Assembly (NCBI RefSeq): GCF_000243715.2
Contig: NZ_AHMO02000008.1
Span: 793,001-857,000 of the forward strand
Direction of reading: 5' to 3'
DNA length: 64,000 nt
DNA from: Leptospira broomii serovar Hurstbridge str. 5399
GTDB taxonomy: Bacteria > Spirochaetota > Leptospiria > Leptospirales > Leptospiraceae
Each line of letters opens with the position of its first letter. The first letter of the stretch is position 1. The notes beneath the pieces are model-generated. The model was not told the origin of the DNA. It ran no database searches and saw only the letters and a program-made list of their open reading frames with translations. Shown piece after piece: positions 56,859-64,000 of this stretch. The position numbers and the translations under genes were made by a program.

Positions 56859-56890
56859 TTGACCTTGAAGTATACTTCAGGGTTTATACT
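56859..56890 (+). promoter_or_regulatory. MerR-type promoter with operator in the spacer
   Basis: TTGACC (56859-56864) and TATACT (56885-56890) are separated by 20 bases, the overlong spacer that MerR-family activators unwind. The spacer contains the perfect palindrome GAAGTATACTTC (56867-56878). The expected transcription start is at or within a base or two of the merR ATG at 56898, so the mRNA would be leaderless. Confidence 0.88.
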
Positions 56891-56897
56891 TCCCAAT

Positions 56898-57299
56898 ATG
56901 AGCTTAAAAATCGGAGAGCTTGCGAAAGCGACCCAGGTGTCGGTCGAAACGATTCGCTATTATGAATCTCTCAAACTCCTAAATCCGCTCTTTAGAAATG
57001 AATCGAAATATAGAATTTATTCGGATGATTCCGCTAAAAGAATTCAATTCGTTCGAAACATGCAGGCCCTCGGTTTTCGACTTTCGGAAATCAAAGAACT
57101 CTTGGACTTGAAACTGGAAACACAAAATCAATGCAATAGCGTTCGATCAAAAGTGAATTTAAAACTTAACGAAATACAGGATAAGATTGTCGTTCTAAGA
57201 AAGTTAGAGGGTTCCTTAATTGAAATCCAAAAGATTTGCGAATCTTCAAAGGCGACAAGGCAAGGATGTCCTATATTGGACTTTATGGAGGATGTATAA
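56898..57299 (+). CDS. MerR-family metal-responsive regulator
   Basis: The start is the ATG at 56898, just after the -10 box; an earlier in-frame start would lie upstream of the promoter. The 133-residue protein has the MerR winged helix (KIGELAKATQVSVETIRYYE), a dimerisation coiled coil, and metal-binding cysteines Cys79, Cys114 and Cys124. Their numbers equal those of the ZntR/MerR-type metal site (Cys79, Cys114 and Cys124), and GCPILDFM is the usual metal-loop end. Mercury, zinc or another soft metal is the probable signal. It overlaps the next gene by one base (TAATG). Confidence 0.92.
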   Translation: MSLKIGELAKATQVSVETIRYYESLKLLNPLFRNESKYRIYSDDSAKRIQFVRNMQALGFRLSEIKELLDLKLETQNQCNSVRSKVNLKLNEIQDKIVVLRKLEGSLIEIQKICESSKATRQGCPILDFMEDV

Positions 57300-57985
57300 T
57301 GAAAATCGAATTAATCTACGAAACAACCTGCCCGAACAAGGAAGCTACAAAAAAGTTACTTCAAGAAATACTTGAGGAGTACCGTATATCTGCGAATTTT
57401 TTAGAGATCAATAAAGACGATCCTGAAACTCCCGTTTATTTTAAGCGATTTTCTTCCCCTACTATTCTAATCGACGGTAAAGACATCGATTCAGGTTCGG
57501 GTGGAAATGCATGTCGACTCTATAAGAATGAATTGGGAAAACTCTCTGGAGTCCCTTCAAAGGAATTATTACAACGTTCAATTTTGAAAGCAAATAAGGA
57601 CCTTCATTTTTCTTTACTCTCGTTTTTACCCTTGTTAGGTAGCGCATTCTTGCCGGTAATGTCCTGCCCTGCGTGTTATCCTTTGTATGGAAGCGTATTA
57701 GCAAGTATAGGTTTTGGTTTTTTTGATTATACTCCGTATCTAAAGCCTTTTGTTTTTATTCTTTCTCTTATTGCAGTGATCGGAGTTTCTCTTTATTATG
57801 ATCGAACAAAAAAATGGATGTCGGCAAGTTTTGTCTTTCTTGGAATTCTACTCCTAGGTCTTAGTAAACTTTTCCTTGAAATGGATTCTTTATCCATAAT
57901 AGGAATTTCACTTTTCGTTTTCGGATTCATTCTATCTAAATTTGAAGTCGGGAGAAAAGTGAAGGCAGTTTGTAGCACCTGTTAA
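57299..57985 (+). CDS. Thioredoxin-like/membrane fusion, MerT/MerC-like metal transporter
   Basis: The 228-residue product starts at the ATG overlapping the merR stop. Its first 95 residues are a thioredoxin-like domain (LIYETTCPN with Cys11, RFSSPTILIDG, GGNACRLY with Cys72). The rest has four helices with the pair SCPACYPLYG (Cys123, Cys126) in the first, like the metal-binding helix of MerT/MerC. A terminal CSTC adds Cys225 and Cys228. Seven conserved-looking cysteines suit relay of mercuric or similar ions into the cell. No merA reductase gene is present, so detoxification would need an enzyme elsewhere. Confidence 0.82.
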   Translation: MKIELIYETTCPNKEATKKLLQEILEEYRISANFLEINKDDPETPVYFKRFSSPTILIDGKDIDSGSGGNACRLYKNELGKLSGVPSKELLQRSILKANKDLHFSLLSFLPLLGSAFLPVMSCPACYPLYGSVLASIGFGFFDYTPYLKPFVFILSLIAVIGVSLYYDRTKKWMSASFVFLGILLLGLSKLFLEMDSLSIIGISLFVFGFILSKFEVGRKVKAVCSTC

Positions 57986-58046
57986 GCTCAAGAGCCTATT
58001 CTGTAGCCAAATTTTAGCCGAATCATATCGATCCAAACCGAATCAT

Positions 58047-58062
58047 ATTGATATTTATCAAT
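58047..58062. promoter_or_regulatory. ATTGATA-TT-TATCAAT palindrome
   Basis: A perfect 7-bp-arm palindrome, preceded by two direct copies of CCGAATCATAT(C/T)GAT within 58018-58052. It has the look of an operator, but no firm gene follows within 120 bases. Confidence 0.4.
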
Positions 58063-58188
58063 GAAAAACATTCGCCCATGAACGGTTGTTATATGCATCC
58101 TTTCAAATCCAATAAATGAAACAGGGAGAATTTTGAGTCTTATAAAAATAGTCGGAATAAGTTCTTCAGAAAAAAGAAATTAAGAGTA

Positions 58189-58326
58189 ATGAATTCAACT
58201 AGTTCAATACAACCTTCGTTAGAAGCAGCTATCGAGCATATCTTCTATACATTACTTCTTGAATTCGAGGAGCATCGCCCGCAATTCATAGGACGAATTT
58301 CTTGGGTATGCGAAACCCTATCCTAG
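58189..58326 (+). CDS. Doubtful 45-residue frame
   Basis: MNSTSSIQPSLEAAIEHIFY begins an amphipathic 45-residue product after an AAGAG at seven bases. It lies downstream of the ATTGATA palindrome in a gap of 548 bases. It could be a remnant of a larger gene. No family recognised. Confidence 0.3.
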   Translation: MNSTSSIQPSLEAAIEHIFYTLLLEFEEHRPQFIGRISWVCETLS

Positions 58327-58438
58327 TTGCTTAAAAAGTGTCTCCTAAAACGTAACTAGGTTAGATTCTAAAAATCATGCCAACGCAATCTTTTATATCC
58401 GAATTTTAAAGGCACTTTCATCACCTCTTTTATAAAAC

Positions 58439-58484
58439 TAAAATGTGCGAAAGATGGAGAAATGCCCATCCTTCACACATTTTA
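58439..58484 (-). terminator. Bidirectional intrinsic terminator
   Basis: AAAATGTG (58440-58447) pairs with CACATTTT (58476-58483), with an inner GATGG/CCATC stem and bulges. On the minus strand AGTTTTAT follows the stem, and on the plus strand the stem itself ends in TTTT. It serves the lipoprotein gene ending at 58534. Confidence 0.72.
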
Positions 58485-58533
58485 TTATGAGATTATTTTA
58501 CAGTTCCTTAAAATCAAAAAATGACATTAAGAA

Positions 58534-59244
58534 CTAATCCTTTAACCCTTTTGGAAATTGTGCTTTCAAATCTCCAACAAATTGCCCGTAAATTTCTTTT
58601 ACCATTTCTGCATAGCGAAAATCATTCGGGAGATCATAGACCCAGCCAACTTCGCTGAACGGTGTAGCAGAATAAGATTTGCTGAATAACGATTTTTTAG
58701 TTCTATTATTCATCAGATTCAATTCTAAAGTTAAAGTATTTTCAACAGTTACGGCAGGAAATCCGATTAACCATAGGATGGGTCCATAAATGCTTAGTAG
58801 GTACGAAAACATTTTACCCTTATAGCCTGTATTAATGATTGTTCCTTGTATATAGTATTTATCCCCTTTTTTATTATCGAAACTAGCTTCTTTAAATAGC
58901 TCTGCGTTTTCCAATTCTAGAGCTAATGCTTTAGCAAAATCATCGACAGGTTTATAATTTTGCCACAACCCGGAAGTTATATGTTTAGGTACTCCTTCCG
59001 GAGCTTGGTAGTTTGCCCAGCCAAACGGCATAAGAGGGACCATATATAAAGCGGTTTTATTATCGTTGTTACTAGCACGCTGATCGCTAAAAGGAATTAC
59101 GACCACCGCGTCCTTAGACAATGAAGGTCCATTTGCCGGTTTAGCATTGGTTTTATAAATCCAAGTTTGGTGTGTTGAACAGGATACCTGTAAGGCCGTT
59201 CCTAAAAGTAGATACCCTAATTTTCGATGCATTTTATTTAGCAC
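58534..59244 (-). CDS. Hypothetical lipoprotein
   Basis: The 236-residue product (alternative ATG at 59232) has a signal peptide ending in lipobox QVSC. The mature part has VVVIPFSDQRASNN, typical of lipoproteins built on an LPP20/GNA1162-like alpha/beta fold. A hydrophobic stretch (SYLLSIYGPILWLIGFPAVT) may be a membrane hairpin. No named family is certain. It is a single gene followed by a terminator. Confidence 0.7.
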   Translation of the reverse strand: MLNKMHRKLGYLLLGTALQVSCSTHQTWIYKTNAKPANGPSLSKDAVVVIPFSDQRASNNDNKTALYMVPLMPFGWANYQAPEGVPKHITSGLWQNYKPVDDFAKALALELENAELFKEASFDNKKGDKYYIQGTIINTGYKGKMFSYLLSIYGPILWLIGFPAVTVENTLTLELNLMNNRTKKSLFSKSYSATPFSEVGWVYDLPNDFRYAEMVKEIYGQFVGDLKAQFPKGLKD

Positions 59245-59514
59245 TAATATTTCCTCGCTAATTTTGTTTGTATTTTATCACTCAGTTTAATTCACATTCA
59301 GCATATTTTGTATTTGTAATATTTATTTCAAATCATTAATATTTTATGCTCTGCCTTCTGATGAATTTGAAAAATAAATTATATTTCCCAATGATTTTAC
59401 CCGATTAAATTTCGAGTATTGCCTGATTTTAATCGTTATTAAAAGCAGAGTTTCTATACGTACCTCTTTATCTTTCTTTTTCCAGCCGAAAAAAGCAGTC
59501 AGATTGTAGCTTTC

Positions 59515-60642
59515 TTACTGCGAAGGAGGTGTATACAAATAAGCTCCATTATCGCTCAACATAAATATTCTTCCCGTTGATAATAAAGCCCCGAAGGTGC
59601 ATTGAACATTCGCGAGTTGATCTACAAATACGCTACCCGTGTTTGGATTATATATGAATCCTACTGAAGAAAATCCCATATTGTAAGGATCACACCCCAC
59701 AAATATCCTGCCATCCGGCAAGTTTATTGTACTTAAATTCGAAATCACAGTTGAGCTACCGATTTGGGAGAATTGCTGTGAATTTGGATTATAAATTAGA
59801 ATCTCACTTATTCTAGAAGAGCCTATTGATCCACCAAATATTGCAACAGTTCCATCCTTTAATAATACAGAGGTGTGCTGGTCTTTTGCTTCAAGCATTG
59901 AGCCAGTTGTGCTTGTGAAGGAATTACCAACGGGATCATATAACTCCGCAGACGTGACTCTATTAACCCCTGAGAGACCACCCGATACTAATACTTTGCC
60001 ATTTTGAAGTAGCACTGAAGATGGCCATGTGCGACTAACCTGTTTACTAGCTCCGACAGAAAAGTTATTCGTGCTTGGATCAAATAATGCAGTGCTCTTG
60101 TCGGCTGAATCGCCCGGAATTAAAACTTTCCCATTTTGAAGAAGGATTCCAGGAGAATTGCCAATATTAGATATTGAGATTGTATTGTTAGTAGACGTAA
60201 AATTATCTACGGTAGAATTATAAGAAAAACCAGAAACGACTGCATTATTGTTAGCAGTATAATCTCCGAATAAAAAGACATTTCCATTGGGTAAAACAAT
60301 AGTTTGTCCACCGTAGATATTTAAATTTGTCTGGTTTGCCGTTACTTTGAATACTCCCGTACTAGGATCATAAATTTCGACAGTATTCTCGAATGCCAAC
60401 GTTGCTGGAGCGTTGCTGTATGACTTCCTTCCACCAATAACTACGATTCTTCCGTCCGATAATTGTGCCGTATGGTAACCGTATCTCTGGTTATTGAAAG
60501 TGCCAGTGCTTGACAATCTCATGTTACCAAGTAGTCCGAAAATAATAAACTCTTCAACCGGATTAGCATTAGTTGAACTATGCTTACACATAATATTTTG
60601 AATAAATATTATTAACCAAATTAAATATCTGAATCTTAGCAT
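59515..60642 (-). CDS. Kelch-like propeller lipoprotein
   Basis: The 375-residue protein begins MLRFRYLIWLIIFIQNIMC with a lipobox at Cys19. The mature part repeats a Kelch-type unit: HTAQLSDGRIVVIGGR, SSVLLQNGKVLVSGGL and TSVLLKDGTVAIFGGS, with YDP..N segments between. Six or so units would close a beta-propeller. Such lipoproteins are numerous in Leptospira and their function is unknown. The gap to the next gene upstream on the strand is 45 bases, so the two may be one unit. Confidence 0.85.
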   Translation of the reverse strand: MLRFRYLIWLIIFIQNIMCKHSSTNANPVEEFIIFGLLGNMRLSSTGTFNNQRYGYHTAQLSDGRIVVIGGRKSYSNAPATLAFENTVEIYDPSTGVFKVTANQTNLNIYGGQTIVLPNGNVFLFGDYTANNNAVVSGFSYNSTVDNFTSTNNTISISNIGNSPGILLQNGKVLIPGDSADKSTALFDPSTNNFSVGASKQVSRTWPSSVLLQNGKVLVSGGLSGVNRVTSAELYDPVGNSFTSTTGSMLEAKDQHTSVLLKDGTVAIFGGSIGSSRISEILIYNPNSQQFSQIGSSTVISNLSTINLPDGRIFVGCDPYNMGFSSVGFIYNPNTGSVFVDQLANVQCTFGALLSTGRIFMLSDNGAYLYTPPSQ

Positions 60643-60687
60643 CCTTTTAGATTCCTTAATATTGTTCTATGTAATTTAAGAACCTGA

Positions 60688-61614
60688 TCACTGGAAAATA
60701 CTGTCTATAGAATCTACACTACTACAGTCAGTTGAGGCAGCACTTGGAGAAAACGGAACAGCAACTCCTGTCCCAGCACTATAATAAACTCTTGTCGTAA
60801 AGCCCTGTCCCGAAGACAGAGCTATATTCGGTGAGTATGTGCAACGTCCACTCACTGTTGGCGAAGCTCCTGAATTTACAGTAGCACATGATTGATTTGA
60901 GCTAAACGTACCGCCTGAGCACGCACTAGAATTAAAAGTAGATCCGGGAGAAAAATCCTGACAGTAACTACCAACCCCACTCGTTATAAAATTACAACTT
61001 CCTCCGCCGGATACAGCTTGGGAAACTATTTGTGCACTGAAGCTGCCTCCGAAAGTTCCGGATGTATAAAAACTAGCTACCCGTAAGCGATATATACCGG
61101 ACGCTGGAAAATTATATATTGTCCTTTCTCTCAGCCCACTTCCTGTTGCGTCCACTTGCCCGGTTACTATTGTTCTACCGTCGGCTTGCATAATTTGTAT
61201 AACCAAATCTAAAGATGAAACTGAAGGCGCAAATGCAGCTAAAAGATATGTACCGGCAGATGGAATGCTAATATTGTAATCAACTAATTGAGTAGTATCA
61301 TTTATTGTGCCAGTTACTGCCGTTCCATTAACAGTCATAATATTTGCCGTTGGAATTAAATAACAGATGGAAGTGCTAAACGCGGAATCTAAGTTATATC
61401 CGCTAACACACACGGTAGATGCATTACAATCTGAGGAAGAAGAGCATCTTGCTCCTGAACCGCCCGTCCCGACTCCAGTTTGCTTTTTTGAAGCACCGAG
61501 TAGCGCAATAGGCAAAAGAGTGTCCATAGAGGAACTGCTATTACTTTTACCGGGACAATTTAGGAACCCAAAACCTAAAAGTACTACAGTTAGCAAATAT
61601 TTTGCGTTTTTCAT
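60688..61614 (-). CDS. Secreted/lipid-anchored cysteine-rich hypothetical protein
   Basis: The 308-residue product has a signal peptide with lipobox FLNC (Cys20). A low-complexity Ser/Gly segment and a cysteine pair-rich stretch (GARCSSSSDCNASTVCVSGY) follow, then a PPC-like beta domain (NISIPSAGTYLLAAFA, FPASGIYRLRVASFYTSG) and a second cysteine-rich part. It is probably surface exposed. It precedes the Kelch-like gene on the same strand. The 19-bp palindrome at 61731-61749 lies 117 bases upstream of its start. Confidence 0.75.
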   Translation of the reverse strand: MKNAKYLLTVVLLGFGFLNCPGKSNSSSSMDTLLPIALLGASKKQTGVGTGGSGARCSSSSDCNASTVCVSGYNLDSAFSTSICYLIPTANIMTVNGTAVTGTINDTTQLVDYNISIPSAGTYLLAAFAPSVSSLDLVIQIMQADGRTIVTGQVDATGSGLRERTIYNFPASGIYRLRVASFYTSGTFGGSFSAQIVSQAVSGGGSCNFITSGVGSYCQDFSPGSTFNSSACSGGTFSSNQSCATVNSGASPTVSGRCTYSPNIALSSGQGFTTRVYYSAGTGVAVPFSPSAASTDCSSVDSIDSIFQ

Positions 61615-62162
61615 TTTATCAAATTCCTCGATTAATTAAAAAAAATAGAACGTTATCTCCAAAAGAAAATGCCTACGGCCTTCTACTTTGAATTAAGTAC
61701 CCGAATCTTTTAATGCTCTAATTACAGCTTTTCTATAATAATTATAGAAAGTCAAGCTGCAATTTGAAGAATTTATGTCAATCGCACAGAAAAGTGATAA
61801 TTGCGTCGAGGAATGTTATTTTTTAACTGTCTAAAACCGTTTATGGAATTCTTTAATATGCTAAGCGTGTTTAACGGAGATTTCGAAAAATGTTCCGTAT
61901 TTCCTAATACCTTTCTAACCCATTTTTCAAAAAATAGCCACGGAGAAAGTTTAGATTTTTGCAGTAGGCTTACTGCTGATCATTCACCTTTAGCTTGATT
62001 AGGTTTTACTGCCATTTCAATTCTTTCTCAAATACATCGTTTCTTAGAATTACCGCCAATCGGGAGCGGGAGTCACTTAGAAAGATTGATTTAGATAACG
62101 TTCTCAATTTTTGCAATCTAAAGTGTCGAAAGAATTCGCAAGTCGATTTCGTATATTCCTTT
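61615..62162. other. Gap with one palindrome and a doubtful frame
   Basis: It contains the 61731-61749 palindrome. A 65-codon frame starting TTG at 61801 has no ribosome site and no domain. The rest is AT-rich and I see no gene, RNA or repeat in it. Confidence 0.4.
61731..61749. promoter_or_regulatory. 19-bp palindrome, site 1 of a pair
   Basis: TTCTATAATAATTATAGAA: two 9-bp arms around one base. It includes a TATAAT in each direction, so a bound repressor would cover a promoter -10 box. The same 19 bases occur at 62582-62600. Confidence 0.75.
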
Positions 62163-62516
62163 TCATAATTTTTTCTTGAAGTGAGGTAGCAAGGAGTTAC
62201 TTTCGAAAATGCCCTTGTTGCATTCTTTATAGAATGAAATTGTCTCTTTCGCTAATATTAAGGAATTTTTTGAATTATATAATTCCAACTCTAGAACTTT
62301 CAATTCTTCACGTAATCTTAATGTTTCTCTTTTCTCAAATTTCAATTTTGAAATGAGACGCCAGATAAAGAGATCATTCTTAATGGCCCTCGAAATTCTT
62401 TTCCCAGGATACATTTTCTCTCTCAAGAAATTGGCTTTTTTTAAACCCCTGACATAATACGGCGACCCTAAAGTATCTTCAAAGTGAGCTACGCTATACC
62501 ATTTTGGTGTTTTCAT
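62163..62516 (-). CDS. Hypothetical protein with coiled-coil
   Basis: The 117-residue product is basic (LKKANFLREKMYPGKRISRA) and has a predicted coiled coil at about 55-95 (LREELKVLELELYNSKNSLI). No signal peptide. It is divergent from the HTH gene; the shared gap holds the 62582-62600 palindrome, so both may be under that repressor. No family recognised. Confidence 0.6.
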   Translation of the reverse strand: MKTPKWYSVAHFEDTLGSPYYVRGLKKANFLREKMYPGKRISRAIKNDLFIWRLISKLKFEKRETLRLREELKVLELELYNSKNSLILAKETISFYKECNKGIFESNSLLPHFKKKL

Positions 62517-62581
62517 AACATTTTAAGATTGCCCGGTATTCCAGAAAAAGATTAAGCTTAAACTGAAGCACGATTAATTTT

Positions 62582-62600
62582 TTCTATAATAATTATAGAA
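62582..62600. promoter_or_regulatory. 19-bp palindrome, site 2, upstream of the HTH gene
   Basis: The same sequence as at 61731-61749. It lies 20 bases before the HTH start codon, with TATAAT at 62585-62590 inside, so it probably covers the gene's own promoter. Both sites also share TCAAG two bases after the palindrome. Confidence 0.75.
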
Positions 62601-62620
62601 TTTCAAGTTTATTTTAACAT

Positions 62621-63052
62621 ATGAAACAAAAAAAAACGCATTGGCCACTTTTAACTCCGGGAGACAGGCTCTCTTACGCACTGCATACTCTTGGAATAAA
62701 GTGGAAAGATGCTTGGGCTGCAATGGGCATAACAATGGATATGCTCGCCAAATACTGTTCAAACAAAACTAAAATATCGGAATCTAGGCTCGATCTCCTT
62801 CTGCTAAAAAAAGAAGTCTCTAAAAAATTCATTTTAAATAATACAGGCGAGCCGTTGGCGACTCTTCAGGAGAGACTGGATTTACTTCATCTTGAAAAGA
62901 ACATATTCAATAAAATTCGCATCGATCTTCGCACTAGCAATATCGTGGATATACTAAGTACAGCTAGCGAAAAGGAGCTTGGACTTTTTGAAAAACTTGC
63001 AGCCAAAATTCAAAAGGATCGCAAAAAAATAAAATCAGCTCTTAAAAAATAG
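62621..63052 (+). CDS. Small Cro/CI-like helix-turn-helix regulator
   Basis: The 143-residue product has an XRE-type N-terminal domain (LTPGDRLSYALHTLGIKWKD, then MGITMDMLAKYCSNKTKISE) and a helical C-terminal part with a Lys-rich end (IQKDRKKIKSALKK). The 19-bp palindrome immediately upstream suggests self-repression. Phage or mobile-element repressors have this size, but no integrase or phage gene is in the window. Its last 18 bases overlap the end of the convergent membrane-protein gene. Confidence 0.75.
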   Translation: MKQKKTHWPLLTPGDRLSYALHTLGIKWKDAWAAMGITMDMLAKYCSNKTKISESRLDLLLLKKEVSKKFILNNTGEPLATLQERLDLLHLEKNIFNKIRIDLRTSNIVDILSTASEKELGLFEKLAAKIQKDRKKIKSALKK

Positions 63053-63964
63053 ATTTCTAACCTTCCCAATATATTCTATTAGCTTCTTCTCGAATCCTGT
63101 CGGATTTATACTATGGTCGATCACTAGGTTAGCACTCATTTCCATAAGAATTCGCTTCTGCTCGTTTTCCAATTGTTCACAAATTTTCTTATATGCTTCA
63201 GGCTCCAGTCGATTCAACAGAAAACGGTTTATAGAAATAATTGCCGATGAAATTCTCGGGTTTTGCAAATCCTGTTTAAAATCAAGAAGATCGACGTTGA
63301 ACAATCTGTAATGGGCTATTGGAATCCAAGTTACCCATAAAAATATTAGAAGACCAATCACCGAAATTGAATTTAAGGAAATACCGATTAAAGGCAAAAT
63401 TAGAGTCAGCACGGTGGATATAAGAAGGCCAACAGTGATCCCCGTGAACATATAAAGGGAATGCAGTCGAACAAAATATTCTTCTCTATTAATGTTTCTG
63501 ATGATTAAAATTAGTGAAATTAAAATAGATCCAAACAAATAACCGCAATATAAATAGTAATAAACATTACCTTTAAATACTACTTCGTCATTTTCCAATA
63601 TAAAAGGTGTAAGCCTGCTTTCCCAAGATAGTAAGAGGAAAAAGGTAATTATGACAAGATGGGTTATCATAACGGTTACTGGCGGCGAAATTGAATAATT
63701 AGGTCTCGTATAATTAAAGATTATATATGTTAAAAGTATTGGAATAAAGAGCGGAAAAACTACAATTAAATCTATAATCGGGACCCGTATCAAAATTGGA
63801 AATTGAATATCCGAAAGAAAGACGAATAGTCCCCAAAACGCTAACGATAGACTTAAGATAATAAATACGATAGAAAGGGCGTTTCGTTTCGAATACTTAT
63901 AAAACATAACTGATGATAATAAAAGTAGAATGAACGTTAATAGGCCCAAGTTAAGTCTCCGCAT
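63035..63964 (-). CDS. Seven-TM sensor-like membrane protein without kinase domain
   Basis: The 309-residue protein has seven or more hydrophobic helices over its first 225 residues, in the arrangement of the histidine-kinase N-terminal 7TM sensory domain. About 80 cytoplasmic residues follow (LFNVDLLDFKQDLQNPRISS onwards). There is no H-box, ATPase, GGDEF or other output domain. The start is the ATG at 63964 near the window edge, so upstream context is missing. It is convergent with the HTH gene and overlaps it by 18 bases. Whether it signals to that regulator is unknown. Confidence 0.72.
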   Translation of the reverse strand: MRRLNLGLLTFILLLLSSVMFYKYSKRNALSIVFIILSLSLAFWGLFVFLSDIQFPILIRVPIIDLIVVFPLFIPILLTYIIFNYTRPNYSISPPVTVMITHLVIITFFLLLSWESRLTPFILENDEVVFKGNVYYYLYCGYLFGSILISLILIIRNINREEYFVRLHSLYMFTGITVGLLISTVLTLILPLIGISLNSISVIGLLIFLWVTWIPIAHYRLFNVDLLDFKQDLQNPRISSAIISINRFLLNRLEPEAYKKICEQLENEQKRILMEMSANLVIDHSINPTGFEKKLIEYIGKVRNLFFKS

Positions 63965-64000
63965 TTAAATTTTGAAGATTTTTCGATTTACACAATCCTA

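Noticed and set aside
61801..61998. 65-codon plus-strand frame
   Set aside because: TTG start, no ribosome site, no domain.
1..64000. CRISPR array, tRNA, rRNA, tmRNA, RNase P or SRP RNA
   Set aside because: No regularly spaced short direct repeats and no recognisable RNA signature found on either strand by reading; a covariance search could still find divergent ones.

Overview
The window looks like a chromosomal segment of a Leptospira species (Spirochaetes). The strongest evidence is a lipL41-like gene followed by a gene in the position of lep (LipL41 expression partner), and a bacterial homologue of vitamin K-dependent gamma-carboxylase, which is known from Leptospira. Many lipoprotein signals have the relaxed spirochaetal lipobox, and one very large surface protein is built from bacterial Ig-like repeats. 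LipL41 points to the pathogenic or intermediate groups rather than saprophytes; this is inference from family knowledge. No tRNA, rRNA or CRISPR array was recognised.

Positions 1-15.8 kb hold an ECF sigma factor coupled to a ClpP-type protease, a GHKL-like protein with a zinc ribbon, pgi, galK, a STAS anti-anti-sigma protein, a uracil-DNA glycosylase, a beta-lactamase-fold lipoprotein, a B12/radical SAM enzyme, lipL41-lep, nadA and ispF. Positions 15.8-31 kb hold a RimI-like acetyltransferase, DoxX, a TPR lipoprotein, DprA, the gamma-carboxylase homologue, a 1929-residue Ig-like lipoprotein with two overlapping Bor-like lipoproteins downstream, a UPF0316 protein, a SET-domain protein and a Rnk/GreA-C protein.

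Positions 30.8-52.5 kb carry a SulP transporter fused to a beta-carbonic anhydrase and an exported MsrA. They also hold two sensor kinases, a PAS-LuxR regulator, a GST, a PA0069-type radical SAM protein, a secreted alpha/beta hydrolase, DedA and an SPFH lipoprotein. An OmpA-family protein, and a thioesterase/TetR pair separated by a perfect 46-bp palindrome, complete this stretch.

From about 53 kb the character changes. A MarR gene and a small membrane protein flank a 13-bp-arm inverted repeat. A UvrD-like helicase gene is broken by an IS1595/ISXO2-type element. A MerR/mercury-transporter-like pair follows, with a textbook MerR promoter. Then comes a visibly AT-rich block of lipoproteins, a Kelch-like protein, a small HTH repressor and a seven-TM sensor-like protein. 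Two identical 19-bp palindromes occur in this block, one beside the repressor gene and one about 850 bp away upstream of a lipoprotein gene. This part looks like accessory DNA.

Intergenic DNA carries a dispersed element made of a GC-rich hairpin plus a GGAGCTCC core, seen at three loci, and several good intrinsic terminators. One terminator lies between lipL41 and lep and at the same time encodes part of the Lep signal peptide.
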